DNA of 64,000 nucleotides from JASHVB01 sp963780805 (GTDB taxonomy: Bacteria; Pseudomonadota; Alphaproteobacteria; Acetobacterales; Acetobacteraceae). The stretch covers positions 127,115 through 191,114 of the forward strand of contig CAWADP010000022.1 of assembly GCA_963780805.1 (NCBI GenBank), read 5' to 3'. Shown one piece after another: positions 35,918 to 45,605 of this stretch. Each line of letters opens with the position of its first letter. Position 1 is the stretch's first letter. The notes beneath the pieces were generated by a model. That model worked only from the letters and a program-made list of their open reading frames with translations, ran no database searches and was not told where the DNA came from. Position numbers and translations under genes: made by a program.

Positions 35918-36227
35918 CGGAAGCCCGGCATCCACGAGCGACCACTGATGAACCTCCAGCACGTCTTCCATGCCGGCTACGAAGGCGGCAGTGGTCTCGG
36001 GCGGAACCGGGATAGCTGGCCGGCGCAACTCGCGCTGCACCGATGGCGGGCAACAGACCCCATCATGGGGACTGCCGCGGATTTTGATCCGGAAAACATA
36101 ACGCCGCGGCAAACGCCCACGGCCGGCGTTCGTTGTCGCTTCCCGCACAACCGCCGAGGAGAGCCCAACCTCCATTGTTTTCCACCGAAGCGCACCGATA
36201 TCTGCAACGGAAAGAGTTCGAATCAAA

Positions 36228-38384
36228 ATGAAGGAAGGAGATCACTCCGAGCTGCTGCGGCAGCAGACCGCCTTGGCCCGGTTCGGGGAACTCGCACTGA
36301 AATCCGACGATCTGGATGGAATTCTGACCGAAGCCTGCCACCTGATCAGCGAGGCACTGGGCACCGAGCTCGCCAAGGTGGTCGAGCTGCAGGCGGACGG
36401 CCAGACACTTCTGGTGCGCGCGGGCGTCGGTTGGAAGCCCGGGGTGGTCGGCCGGGCAACCGTCAAGCTTGCGGAGCTCCTTTCAGAGAGTCATGCGCTA
36501 AAATCCGGGACGCCGATGATTTCCGCCGACATAGACACGGAAGAGCGGTTCAAATATCCATCCTTCCTGATCGACAACGGCGTCAAGGCGGTAGCGAATG
36601 TCGTCATTCTCGGGGGCAAAGACAGGCCGCCCTATGGAATCCTGCAGATCGACAGCCGCAAGCCTCGCCGGTTCAGCGACCGCGACACCAGGTTTCTGCA
36701 GAACTATGCGAACCTCATCGCCGCCGCAGTGGAGCGGCTGCACAGCATGGAGGAGATCCGCAACGAGGAGACGCGGTTCCGAACTCTTGCCGTGGGCATC
36801 CCGCAACTGGTGTTCCGTGCGCACGGTTCGGGCGAACGCAGTTGGAACAGTCCGCAATGGGTCGCCTATACGAGGATGTCGGAGCAGGAAAGCGTCGGCC
36901 TGGGCTGGCTGCATGCGGTGCATCCCGACGATCGCGCGGCGACCGTGACGGCGTGGACCGAAGCGGCGGCGAAGCAGGGTTTTTCGGTTGATCATCGCCT
37001 GCGCCGTGCCGCCGATGATGTGTATCGGTGGTTTCAAAGCCGCGCGACTCCGGTGCGCGACGAGATGGCGCGGATCACCGAATGGCTGGGGACTTCGACG
37101 GACATCGAGGATCAGGTGCAGGCGCGCGACGTGCTGACGCGTCATCGCGAAGAACTCGAAGCATTGGTGGCCGAGCGCACGGCTGCGCTGCAGCAGGCGC
37201 TGGATGCGCTGCAAGCCGAGGTGCAAGAGCGCGAGCAGGCCGAGGAAGCGCTGCGGCAGTCGCAGAAGATCGAGGCCATCGGTCAGCTTACCGGCGGGAT
37301 CGCGCACGACTTCAACAACATGCTGCAGGGCGTCGCGGGCGGTGTGGAGATGGCATCGCGACGGATGAACCAGGGCCGCACGGCTGATGCGTTGCGGTTT
37401 CTGGAGGGCGCACGCCAGGGGGTGGAACGGGCGGCAGGACTGACGCGCCGGTTGCTGGCGTTCGCACGGCGGCAACGGCTGCAGCCGAGGGCGTTGGACC
37501 CGGATGCTCTGGTGGCGGGCATGGCCGACCTGATCCGCCGGACCATGGGGCCTGCCGTCGGGGTCGAGCTGCTGCTGCGCCACGGCATCGCCAGGGTGCT
37601 GTGCGACCCCGGCGAATTGGAGAGCGCGCTCCTGAACCTGTGCATCAACGCCCGCGACGCGATGCCGGAGGGCGGACGGCTGACGCTTAGCACCGACGAT
37701 GTCGTATTGACGGCGAAGGACACGCTCGGCCACGAGCGAGCCAACCCGGGCAATTATGTGGCGATCACGGTGGCGGATACCGGCCACGGGATGCCGCGAG
37801 ACGTGATGAACCATGCCTTCGAACCGTTTTTCACCACCAAGCCTCAGGGCCAGGGCACCGGGTTGGGGCTGAGCCAGGTTTTCGGGTTCGTCCGCCAGTC
37901 CGACGGGATCGTGCAACTGGAGAGTTCCGAGGGCCGTGGCACCACCGTGCGGCTTTGTCTGCCATGGCACGACCGGGCGGATTTCGCTGACCAGCGGCAG
38001 GCCGAGGCTCGGTCGCCGGATAGAAGCGGTGTGGGAAGAATTGTGCTGCTGGTGGATGATGAGAGGGGGGTTCGCGCGCCCGCCGCGGAACGGCTGCGCG
38101 AGCTTGGTTACGCGGTCCTGGAAGCGGCAGACGGTCCCGCCGCACTGAATTTGCTAAACGACGGCGTGCGCCCGGACCTGCTGGTCACCGATGTGGGGCT
38201 GCCGAATGGCATGAACGGTCGCCAACTGGCCGAGGCAGTGCGCGAAAGGCTGCCAGGGGTGCCTGTACTGTTCATTACCGGCTACGCCGCGACGGCGCTG
38301 CCGGAGGGCCATAAAGTTATTGGCAAGCCATTTGAATTGGACACGCTGGCGCACCGGATCGAGGCAATGTTGGGCGGAGGGTGA
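36228..38384 (+). CDS. Hybrid sensor histidine kinase/response regulator (GAF-PAS-HK-REC)
   Basis: The 718-residue protein is soluble, with no membrane helix. Order: GAF (about 15-170), PAS/PAC (about 182-295), coiled-coil linker (300-345), HisKA with GGIAHDFNNML (phospho-acceptor His360), HATPase (N box around 470-480, DTGHGMP 517-523, GTGLGLS 543-549) and receiver (acidic VDDE 609-612, phospho-acceptor Asp655, Lys700). The H-box type and fused receiver are those of cytosolic light- or redox-sensing kinases, but no chromophore Cys is obvious in the GAF. No output regulator is encoded beside it. Confidence 0.93.
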   Translation: MKEGDHSELLRQQTALARFGELALKSDDLDGILTEACHLISEALGTELAKVVELQADGQTLLVRAGVGWKPGVVGRATVKLAELLSESHALKSGTPMISADIDTEERFKYPSFLIDNGVKAVANVVILGGKDRPPYGILQIDSRKPRRFSDRDTRFLQNYANLIAAAVERLHSMEEIRNEETRFRTLAVGIPQLVFRAHGSGERSWNSPQWVAYTRMSEQESVGLGWLHAVHPDDRAATVTAWTEAAAKQGFSVDHRLRRAADDVYRWFQSRATPVRDEMARITEWLGTSTDIEDQVQARDVLTRHREELEALVAERTAALQQALDALQAEVQEREQAEEALRQSQKIEAIGQLTGGIAHDFNNMLQGVAGGVEMASRRMNQGRTADALRFLEGARQGVERAAGLTRRLLAFARRQRLQPRALDPDALVAGMADLIRRTMGPAVGVELLLRHGIARVLCDPGELESALLNLCINARDAMPEGGRLTLSTDDVVLTAKDTLGHERANPGNYVAITVADTGHGMPRDVMNHAFEPFFTTKPQGQGTGLGLSQVFGFVRQSDGIVQLESSEGRGTTVRLCLPWHDRADFADQRQAEARSPDRSGVGRIVLLVDDERGVRAPAAERLRELGYAVLEAADGPAALNLLNDGVRPDLLVTDVGLPNGMNGRQLAEAVRERLPGVPVLFITGYAATALPEGHKVIGKPFELDTLAHRIEAMLGGG

Positions 38385-38407
38385 CGCAACGGCGGCCTGC
38401 GCGTCTT

Positions 38408-38430
38408 GTTATGGCCGGGCTTGATCCCAT
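38408..38430. repeat. REP-like element, family A (single arm)
   Basis: ATGGCCGGGCTTGATCCCAT is one arm of the family A repeat, 24 bp after the kinase stop codon. Confidence 0.55.
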
Positions 38431-38471
38431 GGGCGTTAGGCTGGCGTCAGGCTAAGCAGGGCATGCAATAA

Positions 38472-38538
38472 CAAACTCCCCCTCCCCTTGTGGGCTTGAG
38501 CCGCGAAGCCGATCAAGGCTGGGGGGAGGGGGAGTTTG
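38472..38538. repeat. REP-like palindrome, family C
   Basis: The arms CAAACTCCCCCTCCCC and GGGGAGGGGGAGTTTG form a 16-bp stem between convergent genes. Related copies occur near 44112, 55798 and 61376. Confidence 0.8.
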
Positions 38539-38558
38539 GGCTCGGGCGCCGGGCAGTT

Positions 38559-39650
38559 TTATGCCACGCCGAAATCGATCAATTGCCGCACCGGCGCACC
38601 GGACTTCAGTTTGTCGAATCCCTCGTTGATCTCCTCCAGCCTGATCCGGCCGGAGATCAGCGTGTCCAACTTCAGCCGCCCCTGCCGCCACAACTCCAAC
38701 AGCCGCGGCATATCGACACGGAACCGGTTGCCGCCCATCGACGTGCCCTGGATTTTCCGGTCGCGCAGGAAGTCGGCGCCGTGCAGCTCGATCTTGGTGC
38801 CGAGCGGGATCATGCCGATGATCGTCGCCACACCACCCGGACGCAGCATGGCGAAGCATTGCTCGGCGGTCTTCTTCAGGCCGATCGCCTCGAACGAGTA
38901 GGGCACGCCGGCGCCGCCTGTCATCTCCTTCACCGCCTCCACCGCATCGACGTTCGACGCGTTGATCGTGTCGGTGGCGCCCATCTCCTTCGCCTTGTCG
39001 AGCTTGTCGGAGTTGGTGTCGATGGCGATGATCCTCGCCGCGCCCGCCAGCGCCGCGCCATTCACCGCCGAAAGCCCGATGCCGCCGCAGCCGACCACCG
39101 CGACGGTGCTGCCCGGCTCGACCTTCGCCGCGTGAAACACCGCGCCGACGCCGGTCATCACGCCGCAACCGACCAGCGCCGCACGGTCCAGCGGGATCGA
39201 GGCATCGATCTTCACCACGGCGTGTTCGTGCACCAGCATCTTCTCCGCGAACGCCGAGAGGTTGAATGCCTGGTTCAACACTTCGCCTTTCCAGGTCAGC
39301 CGGCGCGCTGCGCCGGGGAGCAATTTGACTTCGGTGTTCTCGCACAGGTTGGTGTGACCGGTCAGGCATTGCGGGCACTCGCCGCAGAACACCGACAGGC
39401 AGGTGATGACGTGGTCGCCCGGCTTCACGTAGGTGACGTCTTCGCCCACTTCCTCGACGACCGCGGCGCCTTCATGACCCAGCACGCAGGGCGTGGGGAA
39501 CGGGTACAGCCCTTCCATGAAGTGCAGGTCGGAGTGGCACAGGCCGGCGAACGCGGTGCGCAGCAGCACCTCGCGCCGCTTCGGCTTCGCATGCTCTACG
39601 GTCTCGATGGTCAGCGGCTGGTGCGGAGCGTGAAAGACCGCGGCCTTCAT
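38559..39650 (-). CDS. Zinc-dependent alcohol dehydrogenase
   Basis: The 363-residue medium-chain dehydrogenase has catalytic-zinc ligands in GLCHSDLHFMEG and GHEGAAVVE and a structural-zinc loop CGECPQCLTGHTNLC. The NAD motif is VVGCGGIGLSAVNGA. It is of the class III-like/NDMA-type group that oxidises alcohols or S-hydroxymethyl adducts. The ATG at 39650 has a GGGAGG nearby. A paralogue with the same layout is encoded at 44233-45330. Physiological substrate unknown. Confidence 0.92.
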   Translation of the reverse strand: MKAAVFHAPHQPLTIETVEHAKPKRREVLLRTAFAGLCHSDLHFMEGLYPFPTPCVLGHEGAAVVEEVGEDVTYVKPGDHVITCLSVFCGECPQCLTGHTNLCENTEVKLLPGAARRLTWKGEVLNQAFNLSAFAEKMLVHEHAVVKIDASIPLDRAALVGCGVMTGVGAVFHAAKVEPGSTVAVVGCGGIGLSAVNGAALAGAARIIAIDTNSDKLDKAKEMGATDTINASNVDAVEAVKEMTGGAGVPYSFEAIGLKKTAEQCFAMLRPGGVATIIGMIPLGTKIELHGADFLRDRKIQGTSMGGNRFRVDMPRLLELWRQGRLKLDTLISGRIRLEEINEGFDKLKSGAPVRQLIDFGVA

Positions 39651-39756
39651 GGCATTGCCCTCCCGTGGCGTTGGACGGGGAGGCTAACGCCGAGGCGTTG
39701 CGCGCGTCCACAGGGCGGCGGGACCGCTTGCGATCGACCGCTTGTGCGGGGGTGCG

Positions 39757-40159
39757 TCAGCCGTGGTTGAACCCGCCGCGGCCACCCGCGTGGCCGGCCG
39801 TGCCGGCATGGGCGAACCCGCCATGCGGACCACCGAACTGCGGATGCATCCCGCCATGCCAGCCGACGCCAGCATGGGTGGGGCCAGGATGCGCGAAGCC
39901 CCGGTGCATCGCGGCAAAATGACGGGAGCCATCGTCGCCGTGCCACCCATGGTGGTAGGTACGGGCCGCCATCCCAGCCTCCGTAGACGCCGAAACTGGC
40001 ATACGGGTAAGGATAAGCTCCGCCATAATAGCCCGGCCAGCCGTAGTATCCGCCGGCAACGCCCGCAGGCTGACCCGGATAGGCAACGCAGCCGGCCAGT
40101 GCCAGCAACGCCGCGATCGCCGCCCATCGGCACAAGCGCGAAAATCGGTTGCTTTGCAT
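39757..40159 (-). pseudogene. Gly/His/Tyr-rich small lipoprotein gene, frameshifted
   Basis: From the ATG at 40159 the frame encodes a lipoprotein signal (AAIAALLALAGC, lipobox LAGC) and a Gly/Tyr-rich segment (GGYYGWPGYYGGAYPYP). Around 39965 a one-base shift is needed to continue into YHHGWHGDDGSRHFAAMHRG and a His/Gly-rich tail ending GGRGGFNHG at 39757. Both halves look like one low-complexity outer-membrane lipoprotein. Either the gene is broken or the consensus has one base wrong. Function unknown; His richness may mean metal binding. Confidence 0.6.
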
Positions 40160-40434
40160 TCGTTCAACGGCCGCCGCGTGCCTGTTGGCAACAGGCGGCG
40201 GCACGCCTCCTAAAGATTGCTGCCCCGTGCAGCAATTCACTGGACATAACTTGGGAGCAGCGAGACGCGCGCGAACACAAACCCGCGTGCGTGCGCGACC
40301 CGTGTGTCATGCCCCGCGAAGCCGCCCCGCCTCTCCTGCGAAGCCGCCCCGCCACTGTCATTGCCAGTTAGCAATCGTTCGTTGCGTTGACTGGCCCGGA
40401 TGAGCGGTCTTCGCCGCCGTGGCTCGGTCTTGCC

Positions 40435-40545
40435 GTCATGGCCGGCCTTGTGGCAGCCATCTTCCCCGTCCCGCTGGGGCGCGTTTGCCGTTCGCGCCGT
40501 CCGATCGACGCCGGGGTGGATGGCCGGCACAAGGCCGGCCATGAC
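40435..40545. repeat. REP-like palindrome, family A (full pair)
   Basis: GTCATGGCCGGCCTTGTG at 40435-40452 is exactly complementary to 40528-40545. The rest of the 40160-40678 gap shows no gene. Confidence 0.85.
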
Positions 40546-40678
40546 GATAAAAGGCAATGTCGCGAGCGCGATTTTATCACTCGTGGGGGACCCGAGGCTC
40601 ATGCGGCCTTCGTCGCCATGACGACTGCCGCGGGGCCATTAGCCAACCTGTCCGGGGGTTCGTCTCATGCGGTTAGAC

Positions 40679-41872
40679 TTATCCCGCTGGTCGCGTGCGC
40701 CTGCTCTCCGTCCGCAACTGCCCGCAGGCGGCCAGGATGTCGCGCCCACGCGGCGAACGCACCGGGGCGGCGAAGCCGGCGTCGTTGACGATGCGGGCGA
40801 AGCGCTCGATCGCCGTGCGCGTGCTGGTCTGGTAGGCGCTGCCGGGCCATGGATTGAACGGGATCAGGTTCACCTTCGCGGGCATGCCGGCGATCAGCCG
40901 CACCAGTTCGCGCGCGTCCGCCTCCGTGTCGTTCACCCCGCGCAGCATGACGTATTCGAAAGTGATGCGCCGCGCGTTCGACGCGCCGGGATAGCGGCGG
41001 CAGGCTGCCATCAGCTCGCCGATCGGGTATTTGCGGTTCAGCGGCACCAACTCGTCCCGCAGGTCGTCGCGCACCGCGTGCAGCGATACCGCGAGGTTCA
41101 CGCCCAGCTCCTCGCCCGCCCGGTCCATCATCGGCACCACGCCGGAGGTGGACAGCGTGATGCGGCGGCGCGACAGGCCGATGCCCTCGTTGTCCATCAC
41201 GATGATCATCGCCTTGGCGACGTTGGCGTAGTTGTACAGCGGCTCGCCCATGCCCATAAGCACGATGGTGGACAGCAGGCGCGGGGTCTCGCCCTTCGGC
41301 GACGGCCACTCGCCATAGGCGTCGCGCACCGCCATGAACTGGCCGACGATCTCCGCCGCGCCGAGGTTGCGCACCAGGGTCTGCGTCCCGGTGTGGCAGA
41401 AGCGGCAGGACAGCGTGCAGCCGACCTGGGAAGACAGGCAGACGGCGCCACGGTCTTCCTCCGGGTCCGGGATATAGACCGTCTCCGCCTCCTGCCTGTC
41501 GCGGAAGCGGAAGAGGAACTTGCGGGTGTCGTCGTCGCTGGTCTGGGCGATGACGGTCTCGGGGCGGCTGATCACGAACCGCTCCGCCAGCTTCACCTGC
41601 AGCGGACGGGCGATACTGCTCATGCGGGCGAAGTCGGTGGCGCCCTGATGATAGATCCAGTGCCAGAGCTGCTTGGTGCGGAACGGGGCCTCGCCGATGG
41701 CGGCGAGTTCCGCGGCGAGTTCGTTGCGCGACAGGCCAACCAGGTCGCGCCGCCCGTCCGGCAGGGCCGCGTCGGGTGGATCGAACAGGGTGGACTTGGC
41801 GAGGATGCGGGCGCGCTCGGCCTCGGTGAGCGATTCGGGGCCGGCCCGGGGCGGACGTTCCGCCGTGATCAC
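40679..41872 (-). CDS. rlmN: 23S rRNA (adenine-2503-C2)-methyltransferase RlmN (dual-specificity)
   Basis: The radical-SAM enzyme has the CxxxCxxC cluster motif in CTLSCRFCHTG and family stretches such as FRTKQLWHWIYHQGA and GMGEPLYNYANVAKAM. It methylates 23S A2503 and usually tRNA A37, tuning decoding. I place the start at the GTG at 41872, which overlaps the preceding TGA as GTGA and has GGAGAAG upstream; an ATG 15 nt earlier is the alternative. It is translationally coupled to the IalB-family gene. Confidence 0.95.
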   Translation of the reverse strand: MITAERPPRAGPESLTEAERARILAKSTLFDPPDAALPDGRRDLVGLSRNELAAELAAIGEAPFRTKQLWHWIYHQGATDFARMSSIARPLQVKLAERFVISRPETVIAQTSDDDTRKFLFRFRDRQEAETVYIPDPEEDRGAVCLSSQVGCTLSCRFCHTGTQTLVRNLGAAEIVGQFMAVRDAYGEWPSPKGETPRLLSTIVLMGMGEPLYNYANVAKAMIIVMDNEGIGLSRRRITLSTSGVVPMMDRAGEELGVNLAVSLHAVRDDLRDELVPLNRKYPIGELMAACRRYPGASNARRITFEYVMLRGVNDTEADARELVRLIAGMPAKVNLIPFNPWPGSAYQTSTRTAIERFARIVNDAGFAAPVRSPRGRDILAACGQLRTESRRTRPAG

Positions 41873-42423
41873 TTCTTCTCCGGGCACGCTTTCACCACCG
41901 CCGCGTACGCCGCGGAGAATCCCTTCAGGCTGAACGAATCCGTCACCTGCTCCTTCTTCGGGCCGGGCGAGCGGGCAATGGCGCGCTCGCCGCGCTGGAA
42001 CGCGGCGACCGCGGCCTTGCCGTCGCGCGCGTAGGCGTTGCTGCCGCGGGTGTAAAAATCGAGGCCGGTCTGATCGACCTGGACCGTGACGGCGGCGTCC
42101 TTGGCATAGTCGAAGCCCGCCTCGATCGCCACCGTGTCACGGACGGTGGGGCGTTCGGATACGGTCAGCACCACCTGCCCGCGGCCGGGCAGGCTGGGGG
42201 TGGAGGTTTTGGCGCGCGTCAGGGCGTAGCAGACGATCTGGCTGCCGTCGCCGTGGGAGGCGGCGATCCAGTCGTCGAAGGTGGCGAGTTCCTTGGGCGC
42301 GCTGGAGGCGACGGCAGGATGCGCCGGCTCCTTCTTCTGCTGCGCCGCGGCCTTCTGCTGCGCCACGGCTGGGGCGGCGAGAACCAGGGCGAGGCAGATC
42401 AGGGGAGCGATTCGCGAGAGCAT
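41869..42423 (-). CDS. Invasion-associated locus B (IalB) family protein
   Basis: From the ATG at 42423 the 184-residue product has a signal peptide (MLSRIAPLICLALVLAAPAVAQ), a Lys/Gln-rich linker and the IalB domain (FDDWIAASHGDGSQIVCYAL and VIVEAGFDY-like positions, C-terminal Cys). The open frame extends 111 nt further upstream without a good start. IalB proteins are periplasmic beta-rich proteins common in alphaproteobacteria; outside Bartonella they have no proven invasion role. Its stop overlaps the rlmN start by 4 nt. Confidence 0.85.
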   Translation of the reverse strand: MLSRIAPLICLALVLAAPAVAQQKAAAQQKKEPAHPAVASSAPKELATFDDWIAASHGDGSQIVCYALTRAKTSTPSLPGRGQVVLTVSERPTVRDTVAIEAGFDYAKDAAVTVQVDQTGLDFYTRGSNAYARDGKAAVAAFQRGERAIARSPGPKKEQVTDSFSLKGFSAAYAAVVKACPEKK

Positions 42424-42622
42424 GGGGGAGAGATACGGCGGCGGGAGCGAGGGGACAACCTCTTCCGATCTGATGGCAGCCGACGCGACCGAACGGCCGA
42501 TGGGTCGATCGAGGTCCCGCGGATCAGCCGACATGCCTGCGAGTGGGGTCCGCGGGCCGGGCGGGTGAAGTGGACCCGCGAACCAGATCGAAGCTCACGC
42601 TCAAACGCTGATTGCCGAAGAG

Positions 42623-42928
42623 ATGTCGTTGCGTGAGCTGCGCAAGGCGTTGGGTAAGACACGGGCGCAATTGGCGCGGAAACTAAAGAAGCCGCAGGCA
42701 ACGGTATCGCGTATGGAACGCCAGTCCGACATGCTGATCTCAACGCTCGACAAAGTAGTACATGCGCTGGGTGGACGCGTTCGCATCATCGTGGAGTTGC
42801 CCGGCGGCAAACTGTTGTTTCTGACGGGTTTGGCCGAGTTGACGCCGCCCACAAAGCCGCAGCGCGGCAAGCGAGGGAGTCCGAGATCTTCCCGGGCGCG
42901 AGGGCGGTCGTCAGCCTCCGGCCGCTGA
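42623..42928 (+). CDS. Xre-family helix-turn-helix regulator (antitoxin-like)
   Basis: The 101-residue protein has a Cro/Xre HTH in residues 1-50 (MSLRELRKALGKTRAQLARKL, ATVSRMERQSDM) and the LDKVVHALGGRVRIIVELP beta-segment of HigA-type antitoxins. The codons upstream of the first ATG still read as a family-like helix (IEAHAQTLIAEE) for 17 codons back to a TGA, without a normal start. The N terminus may therefore have been lost. No toxin gene adjoins. Its 3' end overlaps the convergent MetE-like gene by 18 nt. Confidence 0.75.
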   Translation: MSLRELRKALGKTRAQLARKLKKPQATVSRMERQSDMLISTLDKVVHALGGRVRIIVELPGGKLLFLTGLAELTPPTKPQRGKRGSPRSSRARGRSSASGR

Positions 42929-44089
42929 TCCAGCGAAATATAGCTTCGGGTCCGCCGCGCGTATTCGCGCCTCCGGCAGCCCCAGTTCGCGCCGCACGAT
43001 GTTCGTGCCCTGCACCAGCGAAACGCACTTGTAGTAGGCGATGCGCCGGCTCAGGCCCTCGCGGCCGAAGCCGCAGTCGGTAGTGATCACCAGGCGCTCG
43101 GGCGGGATGAATTCCAATGCGCGGCGGATCAGGTTGGCCACGTATTCCGGCGGTTCCACTACCGTATTGCAGTGGTTCACCACGCCGATGCCGATCTTCT
43201 TGTCGGTCTTGTACTTGCCGAACAAGGGCAGGTCGCGGCCGTCGCTGCTGGCACATTCGAAGGTGATCACGTCGGCGTTCAGTTGCAGCAGATGCGGCAT
43301 GGCGCGCTCGTAGCTGGGCGTTTCCCAATACAGCCGCTGCTGGTTAGGATTGCCCCAGCAGGTGTGCACCCAGATCTCCGCATCCACGCCGACGAGCTGG
43401 CGGTTGAACGCCTCGGTGAGGAATTCCAGATCCGCGTCGGTGGTTTCGGGACGCAGCGAGCGGCCGTGATGCGGCGGTTCCTCCACCTGGATCAGCGGAC
43501 AACCGGCGGCGGCGAGTTCGCGCAGCTCGGCGTTCATGATGTCGCACAGGTCGAGGATCATCGCCTTGTCGTCGGCGTAGAACTCGTTCCACAGCATGCT
43601 GGCGAGCGCCGGAGCGCAGATCGCGCCGAACTTCACCGGCTTGTCGGTGAGCCGCTGCGCCACCTGCCACAGGGCGGTGTATTGCCACGGACCGCGCGTC
43701 AGCTTGTTGGTGACGACCGGGGGCTGATACGCCTCCTGCACCTCCCACAGGATGTGGCCAGGCTTGAAGCTGTAGCGGCTCATCCAGCTTTGCGAGGTGT
43801 CGCGGCTGCCTTGCAAGCCACCGAGACGCTCGATCGGATAGAAGAACCAGGACTTCCCCCCGACCGCGAGATCGAACCGGCTGTCGCCGTCGGTGACGAC
43901 GTCGAGCCCCGCAGCTTCCTGCGCGTTGATCACCGCGGCGACGGCATCGAGGTATTGCTCGCGGAACAAAGATTCTCCCAGGGCGGCTTTGAAGGGACGG
44001 CCGTTCAGGCTGGCATCGAACCACAACGGGCGCGGGTAGGAACCGGTGATCGCTGTCGGCAGGATCATGTCGCTTGTGATGGTCAGCAT
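42911..44089 (-). CDS. MetE-like (cobalamin-independent) methyltransferase, short form
   Basis: The ATG at 44089 has AGGGGA upstream. The 392-residue protein matches the catalytic half of cobalamin-independent methionine synthase: TGSYPRPLWF at the start, zinc-site residues in HTCWGN, FECASSDGR and the final TTDCGFGRE. Short forms without the N-terminal half occur as archaeal-type MetE or as methyltransferases with other donors. The neighbouring alcohol dehydrogenases do not clarify its substrate. Confidence 0.87.
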   Translation of the reverse strand: MLTITSDMILPTAITGSYPRPLWFDASLNGRPFKAALGESLFREQYLDAVAAVINAQEAAGLDVVTDGDSRFDLAVGGKSWFFYPIERLGGLQGSRDTSQSWMSRYSFKPGHILWEVQEAYQPPVVTNKLTRGPWQYTALWQVAQRLTDKPVKFGAICAPALASMLWNEFYADDKAMILDLCDIMNAELRELAAAGCPLIQVEEPPHHGRSLRPETTDADLEFLTEAFNRQLVGVDAEIWVHTCWGNPNQQRLYWETPSYERAMPHLLQLNADVITFECASSDGRDLPLFGKYKTDKKIGIGVVNHCNTVVEPPEYVANLIRRALEFIPPERLVITTDCGFGREGLSRRIAYYKCVSLVQGTNIVRRELGLPEARIRAADPKLYFAGSAAGG

Positions 44090-44111
44090 GGATGTTCCCC
44101 TTTGCGATTTT

Positions 44112-44210
44112 CTACTCCCCCTCCCGTGGTGGGAGAGAGCTGGGGGGAGGGGCGCGTACCACCGCTGTCGTCGGCTGCGCGCGCCCACCCCCCACAAGGG
44201 GAGGGGGTGC
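44112..44210. repeat. REP-like palindrome, family C
   Basis: Complementary CT-rich and AG-rich arms (TACTCCCCCTCCC and its counterpart GGGGAGGGGG) frame the gap between the MetE-like and dehydrogenase genes. Confidence 0.7.
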
Positions 44211-44232
44211 TCTCTTACAGTCCCACTTTTCT

Positions 44233-45330
44233 CTAATTGAACATCAGCACCGTGCGTGCGACTTCTCCGGCCTTCATCGCGCGGAATGCCTCGTTCACGT
44301 CGTCCAGATGGCCGCGCCGGCTGATCATCGAATCCAAATCCAGCCGGCCCTGCCGATAGAACTCCAGGTAGTTCGGAATGTCGGTGCGGAACTGGTTGGA
44401 ACCCATGCGCGAGGTCTGCACCTTGCACTCCGGCCGGATCGCCATCCACGGGAACTCGATCGTCGCATCCGGCGGCAGCACGCCGACGATCGTCGCGGTG
44501 CCGCGCACGGCCAGGCTCTCGATTGCCTGGCGGCACAGTTTCGCCACGCCCACCGCCTCGAATGCATGGTCCACGCCCAGTCCCCGCGTCAGTGCTCGCA
44601 CCGCCTTCACTGCGTCGTCCTGCGTGGTGTTGACCGTGTGCGTGGCGCCGACTCGCTTCGCCATCTCCAGCTTCGAATCGAACTGGTCCACCGCGATGAT
44701 CTGCCGAGCGCCGCCGATGCGCGCGCCCTGGATGATCGACAGCCCGACGCCGCCGCAGCCGAACACGGCCACCGTCTGTCCCGCTTGCAGCCCCGAACTG
44801 CGTAGCGCCGCGCCGACACCGGTCAGCACGCCGCAGCCGACCAGCGCGGCGCGGTCCAGCGGCAGGTCGGCCTCGATGCGTACCAGCGAGTTCTCGTGCA
44901 GCAGCATCTTTTCCGCGAAGCTGCCGATCGCGGCGAAGCTGCGGAGCGGATTTCCGCCCTGCGACAGGCGAGGCTCCGCGTTCTCGGCGCGGGCGACGAT
45001 GTTGCCGGTGCAGACATTCGGGTGCCCGCTCAGGCATTGCGGGCAGGTGCCGCAAAAGCCGGAGAGGCAGGCGACCACATGATCCCCCACCCGCACCGAG
45101 GTGACGTCGGCACCGACGGCTTCGACGACGCCGGCGCCTTCATGGCCCAGCACGAACGGGCGGTCCAACGGGAAGCGGCCGTTGCCGTCCACCACGTGGA
45201 GGTCGCTGTGGCAGACGCCGGTGGCGACGGTACGCACCAGCACCTCGCGACCCCAGGGCTTGTCGATCTCGATGGTCTCGACGGTCAGTGGTTCGTGGAC
45301 TTTCCGAAATACGGCGGCGTTGATTTGCAT
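44233..45330 (-). CDS. Zinc-dependent alcohol dehydrogenase (paralogue)
   Basis: The 365-residue protein starts at the ATG at 45330 behind GGAGGAAG; the frame runs 189 nt further upstream without a site. Zinc motifs (GVCHSDLHVVDG, GHEGAGVVE, CGTCPQCLSGHPNVC) and the NAD motif VFGCGGVGLSIIQGA are intact. It shares layout and many positions with the dehydrogenase at 38559-39650, so the two are probably an old duplication. Likely an NAD-linked, class III-like enzyme; substrate unknown. Confidence 0.92.
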   Translation of the reverse strand: MQINAAVFRKVHEPLTVETIEIDKPWGREVLVRTVATGVCHSDLHVVDGNGRFPLDRPFVLGHEGAGVVEAVGADVTSVRVGDHVVACLSGFCGTCPQCLSGHPNVCTGNIVARAENAEPRLSQGGNPLRSFAAIGSFAEKMLLHENSLVRIEADLPLDRAALVGCGVLTGVGAALRSSGLQAGQTVAVFGCGGVGLSIIQGARIGGARQIIAVDQFDSKLEMAKRVGATHTVNTTQDDAVKAVRALTRGLGVDHAFEAVGVAKLCRQAIESLAVRGTATIVGVLPPDATIEFPWMAIRPECKVQTSRMGSNQFRTDIPNYLEFYRQGRLDLDSMISRRGHLDDVNEAFRAMKAGEVARTVLMFN

Positions 45331-45569
45331 GGCGCGCGCTTCCTCCGTTGGCTTGTTGCGGACGCTAGTGCCGCGTGGTTGGGCTTGCAATGCGGTGATC
45401 CGATGCCGCCGCCGTTGCTGTAGGGCGCTAATGCCGCACGGTGGGGTGGCAACGCGGGATGGGCTTGTACCTGCAGGGCGGAAAAGCCTTGCCGCGGAGG
45501 TGATCCGGTGGCAGCGCATTCCGCCGGTAGTTGCGCGGCGGATTGCGCTTCGCCTATCCGCGCCACTTA

Positions 45570-45605
45570 CTTTACGGAACGTACTTTCTTTACGGAACGT
45601 ACTTT
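45570..45605. repeat. 2 x 18-bp direct repeat at the 3' end of the methyltransferase gene
   Basis: Two copies of CTTTACGGAACGTACTTT, tail to head, overlap the stop codon of the minus-strand methyltransferase gene. Confidence 0.8.
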
